DNA of 64,000 nucleotides from Notolepis coatsorum (GCA_963971535.1 OZ020589.1:79170536-79234535), one strand, 5' to 3'. Positions 1 to 11,214 are shown, counted from the first letter of the stretch. The notes: a model not told the origin generated them from the letters alone. Program-made: numbers and translations.

Positions 1-2830
1 GGTTAGGATATTTCTTTTGTGTTTCCCGCCATGTTCTGATTGCATGGGTAATTATGGGGCCAAATTCCCACTCACAATGCTTGATTGAAAGTTTAGTGTG
101 TGCTATGTCTTTCAGTCTCTGTGGGGCTACTATGTTTTCTTCCAATTCTCTCCAAGATACCAAAGCCTGGGGATCAAACCATATTTTCAATGGTCTTAAT
201 GTGAAAGCCTTAAAATATTGTAAAAAATCTGGAACTGCCATGCCACCGTCTGCTTTATTTCTCTGTGCGGTGGATCTTTTTATGCGAGGTGGTTTGTTAT
301 TCCAAATAAATTTGTATGTGGAGGATTGTAATCTTTTCCAGTAGCCCTCTGGAGGAGGTAACGGTAGCATTGAGCTGATGAAATTGATTCTTGGTAATAC
401 ATCCATCTTAACTATTGATACCCTTGCCTGTACTGAGTTTTTAAGTTTTGCCCACCTGTCCAGGTCGTCTTTGATTTTGTTCTGTATTTTTGTGTAATTG
501 TGCTTCACCGTTTGTCTTATGGTGGGAAATATTTCCACACCCAAGCATCTAAAATGTTTAACCATGGGTATCGCGCCTGGGAGGGTTGTGTCTTTTTTTG
601 CACGGATGTTAAGAGGAAGGAAAGCCGACTTTGGCCAATTTATTTTAAATCCCGATAAATCACCAAAGTTCTCTATCAACTTGAGTAGATGCGGCAATGT
701 GGTGTTGGGGTTTTGCATGAACAATATTACGTTGTCCGCATATAAACTAATTTTATGTTGTGTGCCCTTGATTACGATTGGTTCTATGTGTTGGGATTGT
801 CTTATAAATTGTGCTAAAGGCTCTAATGATAGATCGAATAGTCCGGGACTAAGAGGGCAACCCTGTCTGGCTGAGCGTGATACCGGAAAGATTTCGGAGA
901 TGAATGTGCCTGTTGTAATCATGGCCGATGGGTCCTTGTATAGTACTTTAATCATATCAATGAATCCTTTTCCTAACCCCATCCTTTCTAATACTGCCCA
1001 TAGAAACGACCATTCCAGCCTGTCAAATGCTTTCATAGCATCCAGGGATAGCATCGCCTTAGGTGTGGTGTCCTCTTTGTCTGCATCTAGTACGTGCAGT
1101 ATTCGCCTTATGTTATCATTGATCAGGCGACCTCTTATGAAGCCAGTTTGGTCCGGATGAACTAAAGACGTCATATGCTTTTGCAATCTGATGGCTAATA
1201 TCTTAGAGTACAGTTTGACATCGGTTCCGAGGAGGCTTAAAGGTCGGTAACTACCGCACTCAGTGGGGTCTTTGTCTTTTTTGAGAAGGACTGAAATGAG
1301 TGCGATATTGTGGTGTTTATGGAAGCTCCCCTCCTTGACTGAGTATAAGATCATATTTAGTAATAAGGGTCCAAATATGTCCCAGCAAGAAAGGTACATT
1401 TCTGATGGGATACTGTCTTTTCCCGGAGCCTTACCGTTTTTCATTCCGGATATGGCCTTCTTGAGTTCTTCTAATGTGATCGGTGCTTCTAACTGTTTAG
1501 CGTCGTCCCCCGAAAGTTTAGGGAGAGTAATTTGATTAAGATATGTGTCTAATTTGTTTTGATCAAAGGTCGTTTCTGAATTATACAAGTCGGAGTAGAA
1601 TTCTTTGAATGTATCGTTTATTATTTTGGGGTCTGTTACAAGTACTTGTTGTTTTCTAATGGCAGTTATATCTGCAAATTTTGCATTAATTCTTAATCGC
1701 ATGGCTAATAGGTGACTAGGTTTAGAACCTTGGAAATACTGCTGTTGTCTTGTGCTGCGTATTTGCATTTCCGATTTTTGTCTGTATATTGCTTTGATCT
1801 CTGTCTTTAGAATGTTAACTTGGTTTTCTAGTCTAGTAGAGTTGTTGTATTTTAAAGAATTAAAAAGCGTTGAGTAAAGCGTTTCCATTTCAGACAGTTT
1901 TGTGCATTGATTTTTGCGCAATATGGAGGAAAATCTATCCGTGAAATCCTTGATCATACCCTTTACCGACATCCATAATATTCTGGGGTCTTGCTCCGCA
2001 TTTGCATTATCCCGTAGGAATACTGTGAGAGCTTCTTTAATTTGTGTAATGAATTCCTTGTTGTTAAGCAGCATAGTATTAAAACGGCATCTTGGGGCCC
2101 GGGAAGATAGTGTACCAAATGTTGCTTTCAGGATTAAGTAACAGTGATCTGATAGCGCATTGGGTATCATTTCCACTTCATATTTATCAAATATTCTCGG
2201 GGATGCAAAGACGTAATCAATTCTGGATAATGTGTTGTGTCTCGCCGAACGACAGGAGTACTTACGGGTCATGGGATTAAGTGAACGCCATAAATCAATT
2301 ACCCCTGTAGACTTTGACCAATCTTTTAATGCTTTAGATGAATTTTTTTGTTCGCTGGAAAAGGCAAGGTAAGATTTGTCCATCCTTGGATTCCAAATGG
2401 CATTAAAATCCGCACCTATTATATATGAGTACTCGGGATGGTTTAACATTTCTCCGGTTAGTGAAGTGAAGAAACCTACTTCGTACAAATTTGGGGCATA
2501 TACTGCTGCCAACGCAATTTTCCTGTTATTATGTACAATCCTAGCTATAGTTATACGCCCCTCAGCATCCGACCATACCCCTTTCAATTCGATATTTAAT
2601 TTACGTCTGACGACTATGGCTACACCTCTAGTTCTCGTACCAAAAGAAGAGTGACTAATATTATGGTATATGTTATCCGCTAACGTATTTATGTCTTCCT
2701 CTAAAATGTGCGTTTCGCTTAATAGAGCCACGTCCACATGTTCTTTTTTCATCAGTGTGAGCACGCTTTTGCGTTTGTGTTGTTTGTTTATCCCACCGGT
2801 GTTCCATACCATTATATTCAAACTAGCCAT
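1..2830 (-). CDS. L1-type LINE ORF2 (endonuclease and reverse transcriptase), runs off left edge
   Basis: This ORF encodes the endonuclease/reverse transcriptase that nicks target DNA and copies LINE RNA at the break. I chose the ATG at 2830 because an APE-type endonuclease begins right there (LNIMVWNTGGINK, then LLSETHI, IIGADFNAIWNP near 2410 and SDHCYL near 2140). Reverse transcriptase follows: GSYRPLSLLG near 1250, QGCPLSP near 844-864 and the catalytic YADN variant (LYADNVILF) near 725-750. I read all 943 codons from 2830 to the window edge and found no stop, so this copy looks undamaged as far as it is visible. The thumb and C-terminal zinc-knuckle region lie outside. Together with ORF1 upstream this is an L1 or Tx1-like element; the exact clade cannot be settled by eye. 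Confidence 0.93.
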   Translation of the reverse strand, partial: MASLNIMVWNTGGINKQHKRKSVLTLMKKEHVDVALLSETHILEEDINTLADNIYHNISHSSFGTRTRGVAIVVRRKLNIELKGVWSDAEGRITIARIVHNNRKIALAAVYAPNLYEVGFFTSLTGEMLNHPEYSYIIGADFNAIWNPRMDKSYLAFSSEQKNSSKALKDWSKSTGVIDLWRSLNPMTRKYSCRSARHNTLSRIDYVFASPRIFDKYEVEMIPNALSDHCYLILKATFGTLSSRAPRCRFNTMLLNNKEFITQIKEALTVFLRDNANAEQDPRILWMSVKGMIKDFTDRFSSILRKNQCTKLSEMETLYSTLFNSLKYNNSTRLENQVNILKTEIKAIYRQKSEMQIRSTRQQQYFQGSKPSHLLAMRLRINAKFADITAIRKQQVLVTDPKIINDTFKEFYSDLYNSETTFDQNKLDTYLNQITLPKLSGDDAKQLEAPITLEELKKAISGMKNGKAPGKDSIPSEMYLSCWDIFGPLLLNMILYSVKEGSFHKHHNIALISVLLKKDKDPTECGSYRPLSLLGTDVKLYSKILAIRLQKHMTSLVHPDQTGFIRGRLINDNIRRILHVLDADKEDTTPKAMLSLDAMKAFDRLEWSFLWAVLERMGLGKGFIDMIKVLYKDPSAMITTGTFISEIFPVSRSARQGCPLSPGLFDLSLEPLAQFIRQSQHIEPIVIKGTQHKISLYADNVILFMQNPNTTLPHLLKLIENFGDLSGFKINWPKSAFLPLNIRAKKDTTLPGAIPMVKHFRCLGVEIFPTIRQTVKHNYTKIQNKIKDDLDRWAKLKNSVQARVSIVKMDVLPRINFISSMLPLPPPEGYWKRLQSSTYKFIWNNKPPRIKRSTAQRNKADGGMAVPDFLQYFKAFTLRPLKIWFDPQALVSWRELEENIVAPQRLKDIAHTKLSIKHCEWEFGPIITHAIRTWRETQKKYPN

Positions 2831-3983
2831 AATCTATGCATGTTTTTGTGTAGTTTTTGGTAATGCTTCTGGAGTGCGAAGCTACAATAGATGTACATCC
2901 AATTAATGAGGTCCCGTTGAGAGCCGAGGTTAAAAACATATATATATACAAATAAAAATCCCCTATTTTCCCCTCGCCCAGAGAGTCGTACAGGCCTGTG
3001 TTCCAAAAACACATCCTCCGCGAATGACTCTCTCCCTTAGTCCACCGGATTGCCCAAACTGAGCATTGTAATCCTAATCTTCCTATGCTAATTGCCATAG
3101 GATCTAACATCTTCATTCTAATGCAATAGAATGTCGCTTTTGGTCTTGCACCTTCCCTTACTGTAATGAAATATTGTGATAAATGACAAAAAATAAAAAA
3201 AGAGAATAAACTTTCATCGACATATTCATTTGAACCCTCTACTAACATGTAGGAAAGTCAGGAAAAAGGAAAAGATTGTAGAGAAATATTGACACCTTAA
3301 TGTGAAGAACAATGGAAAAGAACAATGTAAGTTAAAAGATAGAGATAAAAAATAGAATAATAAGAGAGAAAAAAAAAGAAAAGAAAGATATAGATAAGGA
3401 ATGAGAGATAGAATAATAATCAACGTGGAGAAGCCTCTAGAACCGAATTAACTGATTAGATAAAATAGAAAAGCAGAGCCTTTTAGAGCTTCAATGTGCC
3501 AGCCACTTCATCAGTGGAGTGATTACTTAAATTGTTAGAATAACCTTGTAGTGTTCATACGTTTAGGTGTGGTTGATTTTTAAAGTATTATTAAGGACTG
3601 ATTGAACTTCATTCAATTGATTATCTGCTATGTATATACACACCGGATGTTTAATGTTAGAGTTGTAGGCCTCCGTTGTCATGGTGCATTATATTCTAGA
3701 AGGTTGTAGAATATACTAGTGCCAATTAACGTTGTTATGTTCCAGAATGATCTAAGAGACCCAGGGCATTCGAGCGATAAACCCAGAATATTCCAGATTG
3801 ATCTTTTTGCAATGATATGTATTTGTCTCCCCGGAGACCAGAGTCTGAAATTATAATGTATTACGGATCGTATTATACACAGCACGCATTGTTATAGACG
3901 GCCTGCATATCGTCTGCTACCTTGATGAACACAATAAAGTCATTCTAATACTGATATACACTGAGAAAGAGGCTTATCTGTTT
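2831..3983 (-). other. Spacer between LINE ORF1 and ORF2
   Basis: These 1.15 kb separate ORF1 from ORF2. L1 inter-ORF spacers are normally short, so an inserted sequence is likely. The 3180-3420 part is strongly AT and purine biased. The 3430-3960 part differs in composition and ends with an AATAAA on the plus strand near 3941. I found no convincing gene, terminal inverted repeats or target duplication. Confidence 0.5.
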
Positions 3984-5165
3984 TCAGACATTGTCGTCCT
4001 GCCTTGGGGTATCTGCTCCATGTCGATTCAAATAATCCTCAGCATCTTTAGGTGTGTATAATCCAAACCTGCGGCCGTCACTGCCCACGATCGATAACAG
4101 CGCCGGGTATGCTAGCCTTGGCTTGTGACCAGATTTGAATTTTTTTTGCATCACCTCCTTGTATGGTAGACGTCGAGCGATGGCGTCTTTGCTTAGATCT
4201 TCGTAGATAAATATTGAATTATCACCATATTTCAGATTCCCACGTTGGATGCGAGCAATTTTGATGATGTCATCTCTTATTGATGTCTTCCGCAGAGTAA
4301 CAATGATGACTCTTGGCCCTTTGTTTCTTTGCTCCCGAGGACCGATTCTGTAAACTTGGTCCACTTTCGGCACTGTGTTTGGAGGGTTGTTACCCAAAAT
4401 CGCTGATAGCACTGTTGGAAAGTTGGCGTCTTCGCAATTTACTGCTTCATCAAGCCCTACAATGCGGATGTTATTTCGCCTGTGGTAGCGTTGGGATTCG
4501 AGTAGCCTCTCCATCGATTCATTTTTAACCTCTTGTATTTCCCTCCGGCATGCTTCTTTCACAATTTCTATCTCAATTGCCATCTCTGTCATGCCCTTGT
4601 CGATGGTGTTTTCGATCACTTTGACTGCCAGTGTAATATCTGTCACCGAATTCTCCACTGTCGTGATTCGCTCGGACTGTGCAGCGACCGCTTTCTTGAC
4701 TTCCTCCAATTTAGCATCGATGCGATCGAATTTATCTTCGACGTGTGCTTTGAGCTCATCGACGTTTGCTTTGAGCGCCTCGATGTGTGTAATCTGTTCT
4801 TTCATCAGGTTAGTCAGTGTGTTGAAATCGGGTGGTGTGGTTGTACTGCTTGTTTCAATTGGTGATATAGGTGCAGTGACGGTGACGGTGGATTTGTTTG
4901 CTATTATCTTATCCAGATCAGCTGCTCTAACTCTCACGGAGCTTGTTCCTGTCGCTCCTGTTATGTTGACATCTATTGTCTCTCTGTCGGGGACCATAGT
5001 CGATGGTCCCGGTATATTTTCCTCTTCATTCTCCTCGTCGGGGCTTGTCGCCAACCGCTCAGTACCCGCGTCGACTAGAACGCGTCTTCTTTGTCTTGTT
5101 TCGTTCTGCGCCGCTGAAGTTACCGTATCTTGTTTCTTTACCGGCTTTCCTCTATCCTTACCCAT
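3984..5165 (-). CDS. L1-type LINE ORF1 protein (coiled-coil RNA-binding chaperone)
   Basis: This 393-residue ORF encodes the LINE RNA-binding protein that coats element RNA and acts as a nucleic acid chaperone. The first 120 residues are basic then acidic and probably disordered. About residues 125-225 form a coiled coil rich in Leu/Ile/Val/Glu/Lys heptads (HIEALKANVDELKAHVEDKF onward). The motif YHRRNNIRIVGLDE near residue 228 opens the RRM-like part, and the C-terminal domain follows (QVYRIGPRE, PRVIIVTL, IFIYEDLSKD). The order matches transposase_22/L1 ORF1 proteins. It lies upstream of ORF2 on the same strand and has no internal stop, so both proteins of this copy appear intact. Confidence 0.92.
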   Translation of the reverse strand: MGKDRGKPVKKQDTVTSAAQNETRQRRRVLVDAGTERLATSPDEENEEENIPGPSTMVPDRETIDVNITGATGTSSVRVRAADLDKIIANKSTVTVTAPISPIETSSTTTPPDFNTLTNLMKEQITHIEALKANVDELKAHVEDKFDRIDAKLEEVKKAVAAQSERITTVENSVTDITLAVKVIENTIDKGMTEMAIEIEIVKEACRREIQEVKNESMERLLESQRYHRRNNIRIVGLDEAVNCEDANFPTVLSAILGNNPPNTVPKVDQVYRIGPREQRNKGPRVIIVTLRKTSIRDDIIKIARIQRGNLKYGDNSIFIYEDLSKDAIARRLPYKEVMQKKFKSGHKPRLAYPALLSIVGSDGRRFGLYTPKDAEDYLNRHGADTPRQDDNV

Positions 5166-5950
5166 GTTGTCTTTTGATATAGTTAGTAGAAGGTCTTATC
5201 AATACATACGATGTGGTCTATTCTCTTTTGGTATTGTCCAAATAATGTTTTTAAACGAAATTAACGTTGGTGGGAGCGGAGCAGTTGCCAAATGCGTGCA
5301 CTACATATTGTGCTAAACCGGAAGTTATGATATTCATATTTATTCTGCTCATGTCTTGTTTAGCCGTGCTATATTGTCACCGGCGTTGCTCATTTTTATG
5401 CCTATGGAGGCTTCCTGTTGCTCTCTTGTACAAAGCACTTTGACCTTAAGGGCAACAAGGTGTCACCTCATCTTTTATACACTTCCTTCATATGTCCTTA
5501 TAGACTATTATATGTTCATACAGTGAGATTGCTGGCAAGATGACCCTCTCAATGGCCTAGCACAGGTGTAGTTGCATTGTACTTAGCTTTGGGTTCATGG
5601 TTTTTGTGTTTCGATGAGGACTTGACCTTCTGTCCCATGCATCTTCCCCCGGTCACCCCAAGGCCTTCAGTCTCTGCTGGTCCAGCCTCTGCTGTCCCTT
5701 CTGCTTGTCCCACTCGGTTTTCCTGATTGTAGAACAAAACACTTATACCATCTGGCTGGCTTGCACATGGTAATTGTGTTGATCATTATCTTATTACAAC
5801 ACTGTCCTTGTTTCCGTGTAGAACTCTGTGTCGCTTCCAGGTGATGCCAGAGTCGTGCTTCTTTGTCTCGGACTGTTGTTGGATTGGCTCGCCCCACTTT
5901 GGTCTCTCTCTCCTTTACAGGATCTTGACAGATTGCTTATTTTTGCACTG
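5166..5950. other. Probable LINE 5' leader then unassigned DNA
   Basis: The first few hundred bases upstream of ORF1 should hold the LINE 5' UTR and internal promoter, but I cannot place its end. Beyond about 5400 I recognise no gene, terminal repeat or conserved motif. Short open frames here look random. Confidence 0.4.
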
Positions 5951-6087
5951 TTTGCAACAGGCTGCTCATGCAAAAGTCCTATGCAGGACCTTTTAAGCTG
6001 CATTGCATGTCCTGCAGTGGCCTGTTCGCCGTTTGCAACGGGCTGCTCATACAAAAGTCCTATGCAGGACCTTTTAAGCTGCATTGG
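5951..6087. repeat. Two-copy tandem repeat, 81-bp period
   Basis: A block of about 55 bases beginning tttgcaac and ending ttaagctgcattg occurs at 5951-6005 and again at 6032-6087 with few differences. Short GCAGGACC motifs recur inside. No coding function is evident. Confidence 0.8.
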
Positions 6088-6242
6088 CCTGTTATGTTAT
6101 CTTAGCGCTTTTATTAGTTTTCATGCTATTACCTCATAACAAGTAGTAAGCATTTGCACAGGTTAGTTCTTCTAAACAGTTCTCCTAATAGTTACCCTCT
6201 TTTTCACTATAGGCCTGTGAACTAAACCATAGTTAACAGGAT

Positions 6243-6328
6243 TTCCTCCGTACTCTCCGCAACCTATTAGAGAAAAACAAAAACAATTTCCCCTGTACTC
6301 TCCACAACCTATTAGAGAAAAACAATGG
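6243..6328. repeat. Two-copy tandem repeat, about 46-bp period
   Basis: The block ttcctccgtactctccgcaa plus cctattagagaaaaaca is repeated at about 6289 with three or four substitutions. It lies in otherwise featureless AT-rich DNA. Confidence 0.75.
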
Positions 6329-6569
6329 GTTAGCGATATTCAGAAAAACATTATTTAGCATCCATGGCGCGCCCATACTTACACATTCACTCCTATTTAC
6401 CATAATCAATCAATTCACTTCTTTTACCCACTTTGTCATTTGTCCCACAACTCTTATAACGTCTTGTTGTTCTCTCTCTTCTCATCCTCCCCCGTTTTCA
6501 CATTTCACATCGTGAAAATGAAACCTGCTCCATTCTTGTCCCTTTACTACATCCATATTGCCTTTTCCA

Positions 6570-6850
6570 CGTCTCTGGTAATTGATCTTAAAATACAAAT
6601 TTAGAAATCAACAAAGGTGTTTCCCCAGAGTCTACTTTCGGCTCCGGTTTTATTCTATGTTTTTTATAAATGACATGGGAAATAAAAGCCATACAGCCAA
6701 GCTGCATCTTTTATACGGACGACACCGCCCTGTATACAAGTGCTCCCTCCTTTTTCCAATTTTTTTTTTTATTGTTTTGTATTTCTAATCAAGCACTCAA
6801 AAACAGCATTTGTCTACCTCAAGATCTTAAGCCGTTTTGAGGCTGGGCTC
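6570..6850 (+). pseudogene. Decayed LINE reverse transcriptase fragment (Rex1/L2-like)
   Basis: Translation with frame jumps gives a recognisable RT core: a degenerate GVPQGS block near 6612-6650, FINDMG near 6665-6680, then a decayed YADDTALYTSAPS block near 6705-6750 and LKNSICLPQDLK near 6795-6835. The catalytic box is visible only across a frameshift, so this copy is dead. The matching C-terminal part lies at 9061-9205, beyond the hAT insertion at 7361-8469, so the two may be halves of one old LINE. Confidence 0.65.
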
Positions 6851-7360
6851 CAACCACTGTATGGCCTGGTGCCAACTGCCACATCAACTGCCACATTATT
6901 ATGCAGCTGAGAAATCTCTGACATCACAGACATGCACATTTTTAGATGACTCAGTTCAGTGAGAGAGGAATATAGAATAGGAAATGCATGTTCACCCTCC
7001 TTTGATCATTTGTATGATATGAAGTGCTGTCTATCTATATGTACCAGCTAACCTAATGCTGACAGCTCTCTGCTAATAATTCTGAAGAGCTCCATCTCCA
7101 TCTTTTTATAAATATTTAGGCAAAAGATGGTTTCCAAAAATCATAAACTCTTCGTAGCTCCTCCCCTGTGTGATAGCCATAACTACTGTGGACTCTCGTC
7201 TCTTCTACCTCATCAAACTTCCTCAAACTTTCTACTTACTCTTATCCCCTCTTCTGTTCTACTTAACTTTACTTTATACTCCCCTGTATAAAGCAACTCA
7301 CCGCTCATGTGTTGTCACTGTATGCAGTGATTACTGTTTGCTGGTTCATACCCTCTAGTA

Positions 7361-8469
7361 CAGGGGTCTCAAACTCAATTTACCTGGGGGCCGCTGGAGG
7401 TAGAGTCTGGGTGAGGCTGGGCCGCATCAAATATTCCACAAAAAAAGGGTTTCAAGCATTCAAAAAAAAAGTACAACTGATCCAATCTTCTCAATCCTTA
7501 GCAATAACATTTCAGAACATGAACAGTTCTTCAGAACATGAACAGTTCTTCAGAACATGAATGGTTCTTCAGAACATAGGCTTCTCAGTGGTGTCAGTGG
7601 ACTCATCCACAGCTATGGAAATGCACTGTGCATTTTTTTTTATTCTAATACAAAGCTGTTTAATCAAATCACCAGCCAGTATTTCAGTTGTTCTGGTTGC
7701 TGTGCGATCTGAGGGGGCTTTGCTTTTGTTTGCCTTCAAACATGGTCTCCATCACTCAGTCATACATTATTTTCAAATTGCCACCCTTCACAAGAGCTAC
7801 CGTTTCTTGGCATATAGTCACATTGGTTTGGTGCTGGGACTCAGGATGAATGCATTTTTTCAGTCCATTCACCTTTGAATTGCAGTCGACTTTTCTTTTA
7901 CTGACCATCTTTGAAAATGGCTAGAAACTAGGCTAGTAACTACATTTATCTCACGGAGATAAAACTGGGAGCGAGTTTACTGTAGATGCGCTGCCAACTG
8001 ACTCGGACTGAAAGAGAGAGACGACTTGCATTCCGTGAAGACCCGCCCTACTCCCCTACTCTGCATCTGATTCGCAGACTGTGGGTGAGGGGGGGGAACG
8101 CTGACGGGATGCTGAATGTGATTGGACCAGACCCGTACACAGACACAGACAGACGCAGTGCAGCCGGACATGCAGAGCACTGCTCGCAGTCAGAGGAGAT
8201 AGCGAGGATGCATTTGTCTTCCACTTTACTTGATATCACTCCGGAATCACGTTTCAACCAAGTCACTAACATAACGTTGCTGTCATGAGCCTGCGCTATG
8301 GTAGCCTACAAGTGATAAAATAAATAAAACTTCCAACTCTCACGCAACGTCTCGGCAAACAGTAGGGCGCGGGCCGCATTAACACTACACTTTGATGTCA
8401 AGTAGGGGGCCGCAAAATATCATCCCTCGGGCCGCAATTGGCCCGCGGGCCGCGAGTTTGAGACCCCTG
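7361..8469 (-). mobile_element. hAT (Charlie-like) DNA transposon, 1109 bp, with decayed transposase
   Basis: Terminal inverted repeats CAGGGGTCTCAAACTC and GAGTTTGAGACCCCTG bound the element. It is flanked by a perfect 8-bp duplication CTCTAGTA (7353-7360 and 8470-8477), the size typical of hAT. Both subterminal regions are rich in GGGCCGC. On the minus strand near 7590-7690 a decayed hAT transposase segment is readable, including SIAVDESTDTTEKP, which corresponds to the conserved LDEST(D) block containing a catalytic acidic residue. Stops interrupt the rest, so the element is non-autonomous. A 19-bp tandem repeat sits inside at 7511-7575. Confidence 0.92.
7511..7575. repeat. 19-bp tandem repeat, about 3.4 copies
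   Basis: The unit TTCAGAACATGAACAGTTC repeats head to tail, with the last copies changed to ATGG. It lies inside the hAT element next to the transposase remnant. Confidence 0.85.
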
Positions 8470-9060
8470 CTCTAGTACTTTAATTGTCACAGTCCTCTTC
8501 CCATTTTGTTTACTTTTAACCGTCTATCCCTGCTCTCTCACTACTCATTCTGCTGTTGGTTTTTTAGAAAATCCTTATTTAAGCTAAAATAAGGTATTTT
8601 CATATGAAAAAAAAAATAAAACTTGATCTTTTGATCATCCCCCTCGGTAGGATTTCTCATTCCGTGCTTATCTCCGTCATTCACATAAAAGGAGAGAAAA
8701 CTTCATATTATTTCATATTCAGTCCTATTCAGTCCATCCGTGTCCTGCCCACAGTTTTAGCTGCGAAAGAGCGGCTCAGATTTACACAGGCAGAGAACTT
8801 GGCCTGTAGCCCAGACTTCCTGTGGGGAAATGACCCTGCTTCCTGCTAGGTGATTGTCTTATTGAAACTCTGTCATAATCACAGCAAAAGCCTTCTTCAC
8901 TCCTCCTCATTCTCCCTTTTCCACCACACCTTCTTCACTCCTCCTCATTCTCCATTCTCTCTTCTCCTGTGTTCAGCTATTGGGCTCTGCCTAAACCCAT
9001 TCTCACAAACTCACTGCCAACTCACCACGCAATTCAGTTTTAAATTTCTATAATACCAGA

Positions 9061-9205
9061 ACCATTATTAAAAAGTCCCAGCAACATCTTTTCTTCCTTA
9101 GGAAACTGAAAGAGTTCACCAATAACAGGGTGATTCTACACAACTTCTATCGCTGTGTGATTGAGAGCGTTCTCACTTCCTCCTGTACTATAGTTTGGTA
9201 ACATT
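9061..9205 (+). pseudogene. LINE reverse transcriptase C-terminal remnant (Rex1-like)
   Basis: One frame reads IIKKSQQHLFFLRKLKEF and then LHNFYRCVIESVLTSS and TIVWY. This is the conserved region after the RT palm in Rex1/CR1-like LINEs and is directly comparable to [16 protein letters not shown] in the better copy at 14.8-15.5 kb. It is too short to be functional. Confidence 0.7.
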
Positions 9206-9486
9206 ACAGACCAGGAGAAGAAATCTCTGAACAGGAATGTGCGTCTCGCACACGCAAGACAATCGGGGGTTAGCCTCATATTTATGTTTTCACTTTCTAT
9301 TAAACTGTGACACAGATATCATTTTCCTCTGCTTTAACATACCAACCTATGTACCTCCCTTCTTACACCTCCCTTATATAAATCTATGCTGGATTAGGAT
9401 TCTTGAACCAAACAGGTCTTTTCAGGACCGACAACAGAATTTGTAAGTTATTGACATGATTCTATAGGCTTATCAGTTCTACAACT
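9206..9486. other. No recognised feature
   Basis: Apart from short chance frames I see no conserved motif here. Confidence 0.4.
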
Positions 9487-10026
9487 CTAATGTCGGGTGG
9501 GTCCTGTGGGATCCCTTGTTTGACTATTCACAGTCCTCCTCCTCTGGGGCAGACAAAATGCAACCACAATATCAAAAGTGTCAACCGTTCCTGTGTCAGG
9601 GGATGGGGACGCCCTGTCTCTCGTGACTGTGCAACCGTGGTTTCGCCCTGCCCATGGGTTCGCAGGTTCTCTCTGTCTATTGGACTGACCTCCATAACCC
9701 CTTCCACCCCCATTGCGGTTCCCCTGCTGTTTTGGACAGGTGTTTGCCAGGTGACCTGGATCTCCGCACAGCCAACAAACCCGTGGGCGTGGCCCATCGT
9801 TAGTAGCTCTGCAGTTTCTGGACATGTGCCCTATCTTGGCACATCGCCAACATTCAACCTCATCAATGCCTCCCCGACCGTTTGTGTTCGTGGAGTGACC
9901 AATTTGTCTCACTCCACTGTACTGTGGTGTTGATTGTTGTTGCGGGTATTCGTATGTTGTTGCGCGTTGTTGTTGCCGGTACACCCCTGGTTGCTGTGCA
10001 GGTGTATTTTGATTACTGTCCATCAT
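9487..10026 (-). pseudogene. Gag nucleocapsid fragment with two CCHC zinc knuckles (LTR retroelement)
   Basis: This 179-residue open frame has a Gln/Pro/Tyr-rich N-terminus and two zinc knuckles, CWRCAKIGHMSRNC and CWLCGDPGHLANTC, both CX2CX4HX4C. A Gly/Arg-rich tail follows (GNRNGGGRGYGGQSNRQ). Paired knuckles of this spacing bind RNA in the nucleocapsid part of Gag. Matrix and capsid parts are not seen upstream and no protease or RT follows, so I treat it as a fragment. It shares its strand with the LTR-like sequence and primer site at 13.2-13.6 kb, which may be the 5' end of the same old element. A host CCHC protein exon is a less likely alternative. Confidence 0.65.
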
Positions 10027-10932
10027 AACAGTTGTTTGAATTACTTATCTCTTAGACTCTTTACTCTGAGAGAACCCCAATAACTAATTCTACTGGTGTT
10101 GAGCCTTGACTACTGCCTGTCTCTCCTGTGTGTCTCTTGTCTATTATTAGAATACTCACAGAACCTTGCACAAAGCTCCGCCCCTAGATCCTTGCTGTCT
10201 ATTTCTGAGAATATATAGAAGATAAGAGCTGTCTGTTTATGAGAATCTCACTCACTTGAGATTTGCTTCCGTCTGTCTCAATCCAATAATCTGTACAGGG
10301 CCACTCTAATCAGTTCCCCCAGATCTGTACAGGGACACTTTCTAATAGTTCCCACAGACTATATCTTTTCCAGGGCCACTCCCTAAACTAGGTTTTACAG
10401 TCTAAAAATTACAACAACAATCAGGCTACCATGATTAGCCTTAATTATTGCAACACGTGATCAGCCTGTTATACGCCTTATGCTCAGAGCCGTGCTCAAA
10501 AGATCACAGAATGACTGACTGTCTCAACATCTACACTCTTTCTCCTAGTGACTCTCAACTAGGGTTGCAATTAATTCTTCTCTGTTTCACAAATATGACC
10601 CTCAGACATCCCACTGCCAGCTATAGATCCGCCATAGATAGATGCCTCGACTTATACAGTGAATACAGTTTTTTGGGGGGAAAAACACAACTTCCTTAAT
10701 AAGGAATTTATTTATTTATTTATAATTGACAAGACACACAGTGTCATGTCACGTGATAGTCTAATTATCTCAATCTGCCATCTCTTATTTCATGTGTTGG
10801 GTACAATGATTATACAAACAATTAATCAAATGACCATAATATAAATCAACTATTTGCATGTAATGAGATTAGAGGACACTTCTGGAGGGTAGCTGATCTG
10901 TACGTTTGACCAATTTATACAACCTGCTATTT
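10027..10932. other. Non-coding DNA; possible LTR-derived promoter segment
   Basis: No gene is seen. Around 10160-10300 there is a GC box (ctccgcccc), TATATAGAAG and later CAATAATC, which would fit an LTR on the plus strand. I found no partner LTR. The 31 bases at 10208-10238 recur exactly at 13216-13246. Confidence 0.35.
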
Positions 10933-11214
10933 TATAAAAGAAGCAGTGAAGCCAGACCAGCACTCTCAGGTTCAAAATTTAATGGCAGCCTGAAACAAAC
11001 ATGTTTCGGAAATATGTATTCCTTCTTCAGTGTTATAGCTTGCAAGCTATAACACTGAAGAAGGAATACATATTTCCGAAACATGTTTGTTTCAGGCTGC
11101 CATTAAATTTTGAACCTGAGAGTGCTGGTCTGGCTTCACTGCTTCTTTTATATAATACTTAATGGGATTTCAGCACCCAGTGTCGTATCTTGAGAGCGCG
11201 GTCTAACTTGACAT
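10933..11214. mobile_element. Perfect 220-bp palindrome in a 282-bp insertion; Penelope-like candidate
   Basis: Bases 10933-11042 and 11043-11152 are exact reverse complements with no spacer. A 62-bp tail follows. The 282-bp insert is flanked by the 15-bp direct repeat TACAACCTGCTATTT (10918-10932 and 11215-11229), so it arrived as one insertion with a retrotransposon-sized target duplication. Each arm holds CTGAAGA, a GGAA/TTCC hairpin and GAAAC (11055-11082 on plus), resembling a hammerhead ribozyme core. Penelope-like elements are known to carry such motifs and inverted terminal pieces. Family assignment is inference; a snap-back cDNA insertion of another retroelement is the alternative. 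Confidence 0.7.

Noticed and set aside
498..1160. Long plus-strand open frame of 220 codons
   Set aside because: It is antisense to the RT region of the LINE ORF2, whose motifs and unbroken 943-codon frame on the minus strand are clear.
3480..3530. CTGATGAAG on the minus strand as a hammerhead core
   Set aside because: Only one half of the core matches; the GAAA segment and paired stems are not convincing.
4591..5316. 241-codon plus-strand frame
   Set aside because: Antisense shadow of LINE ORF1; low-complexity Ser/Val composition without a domain.
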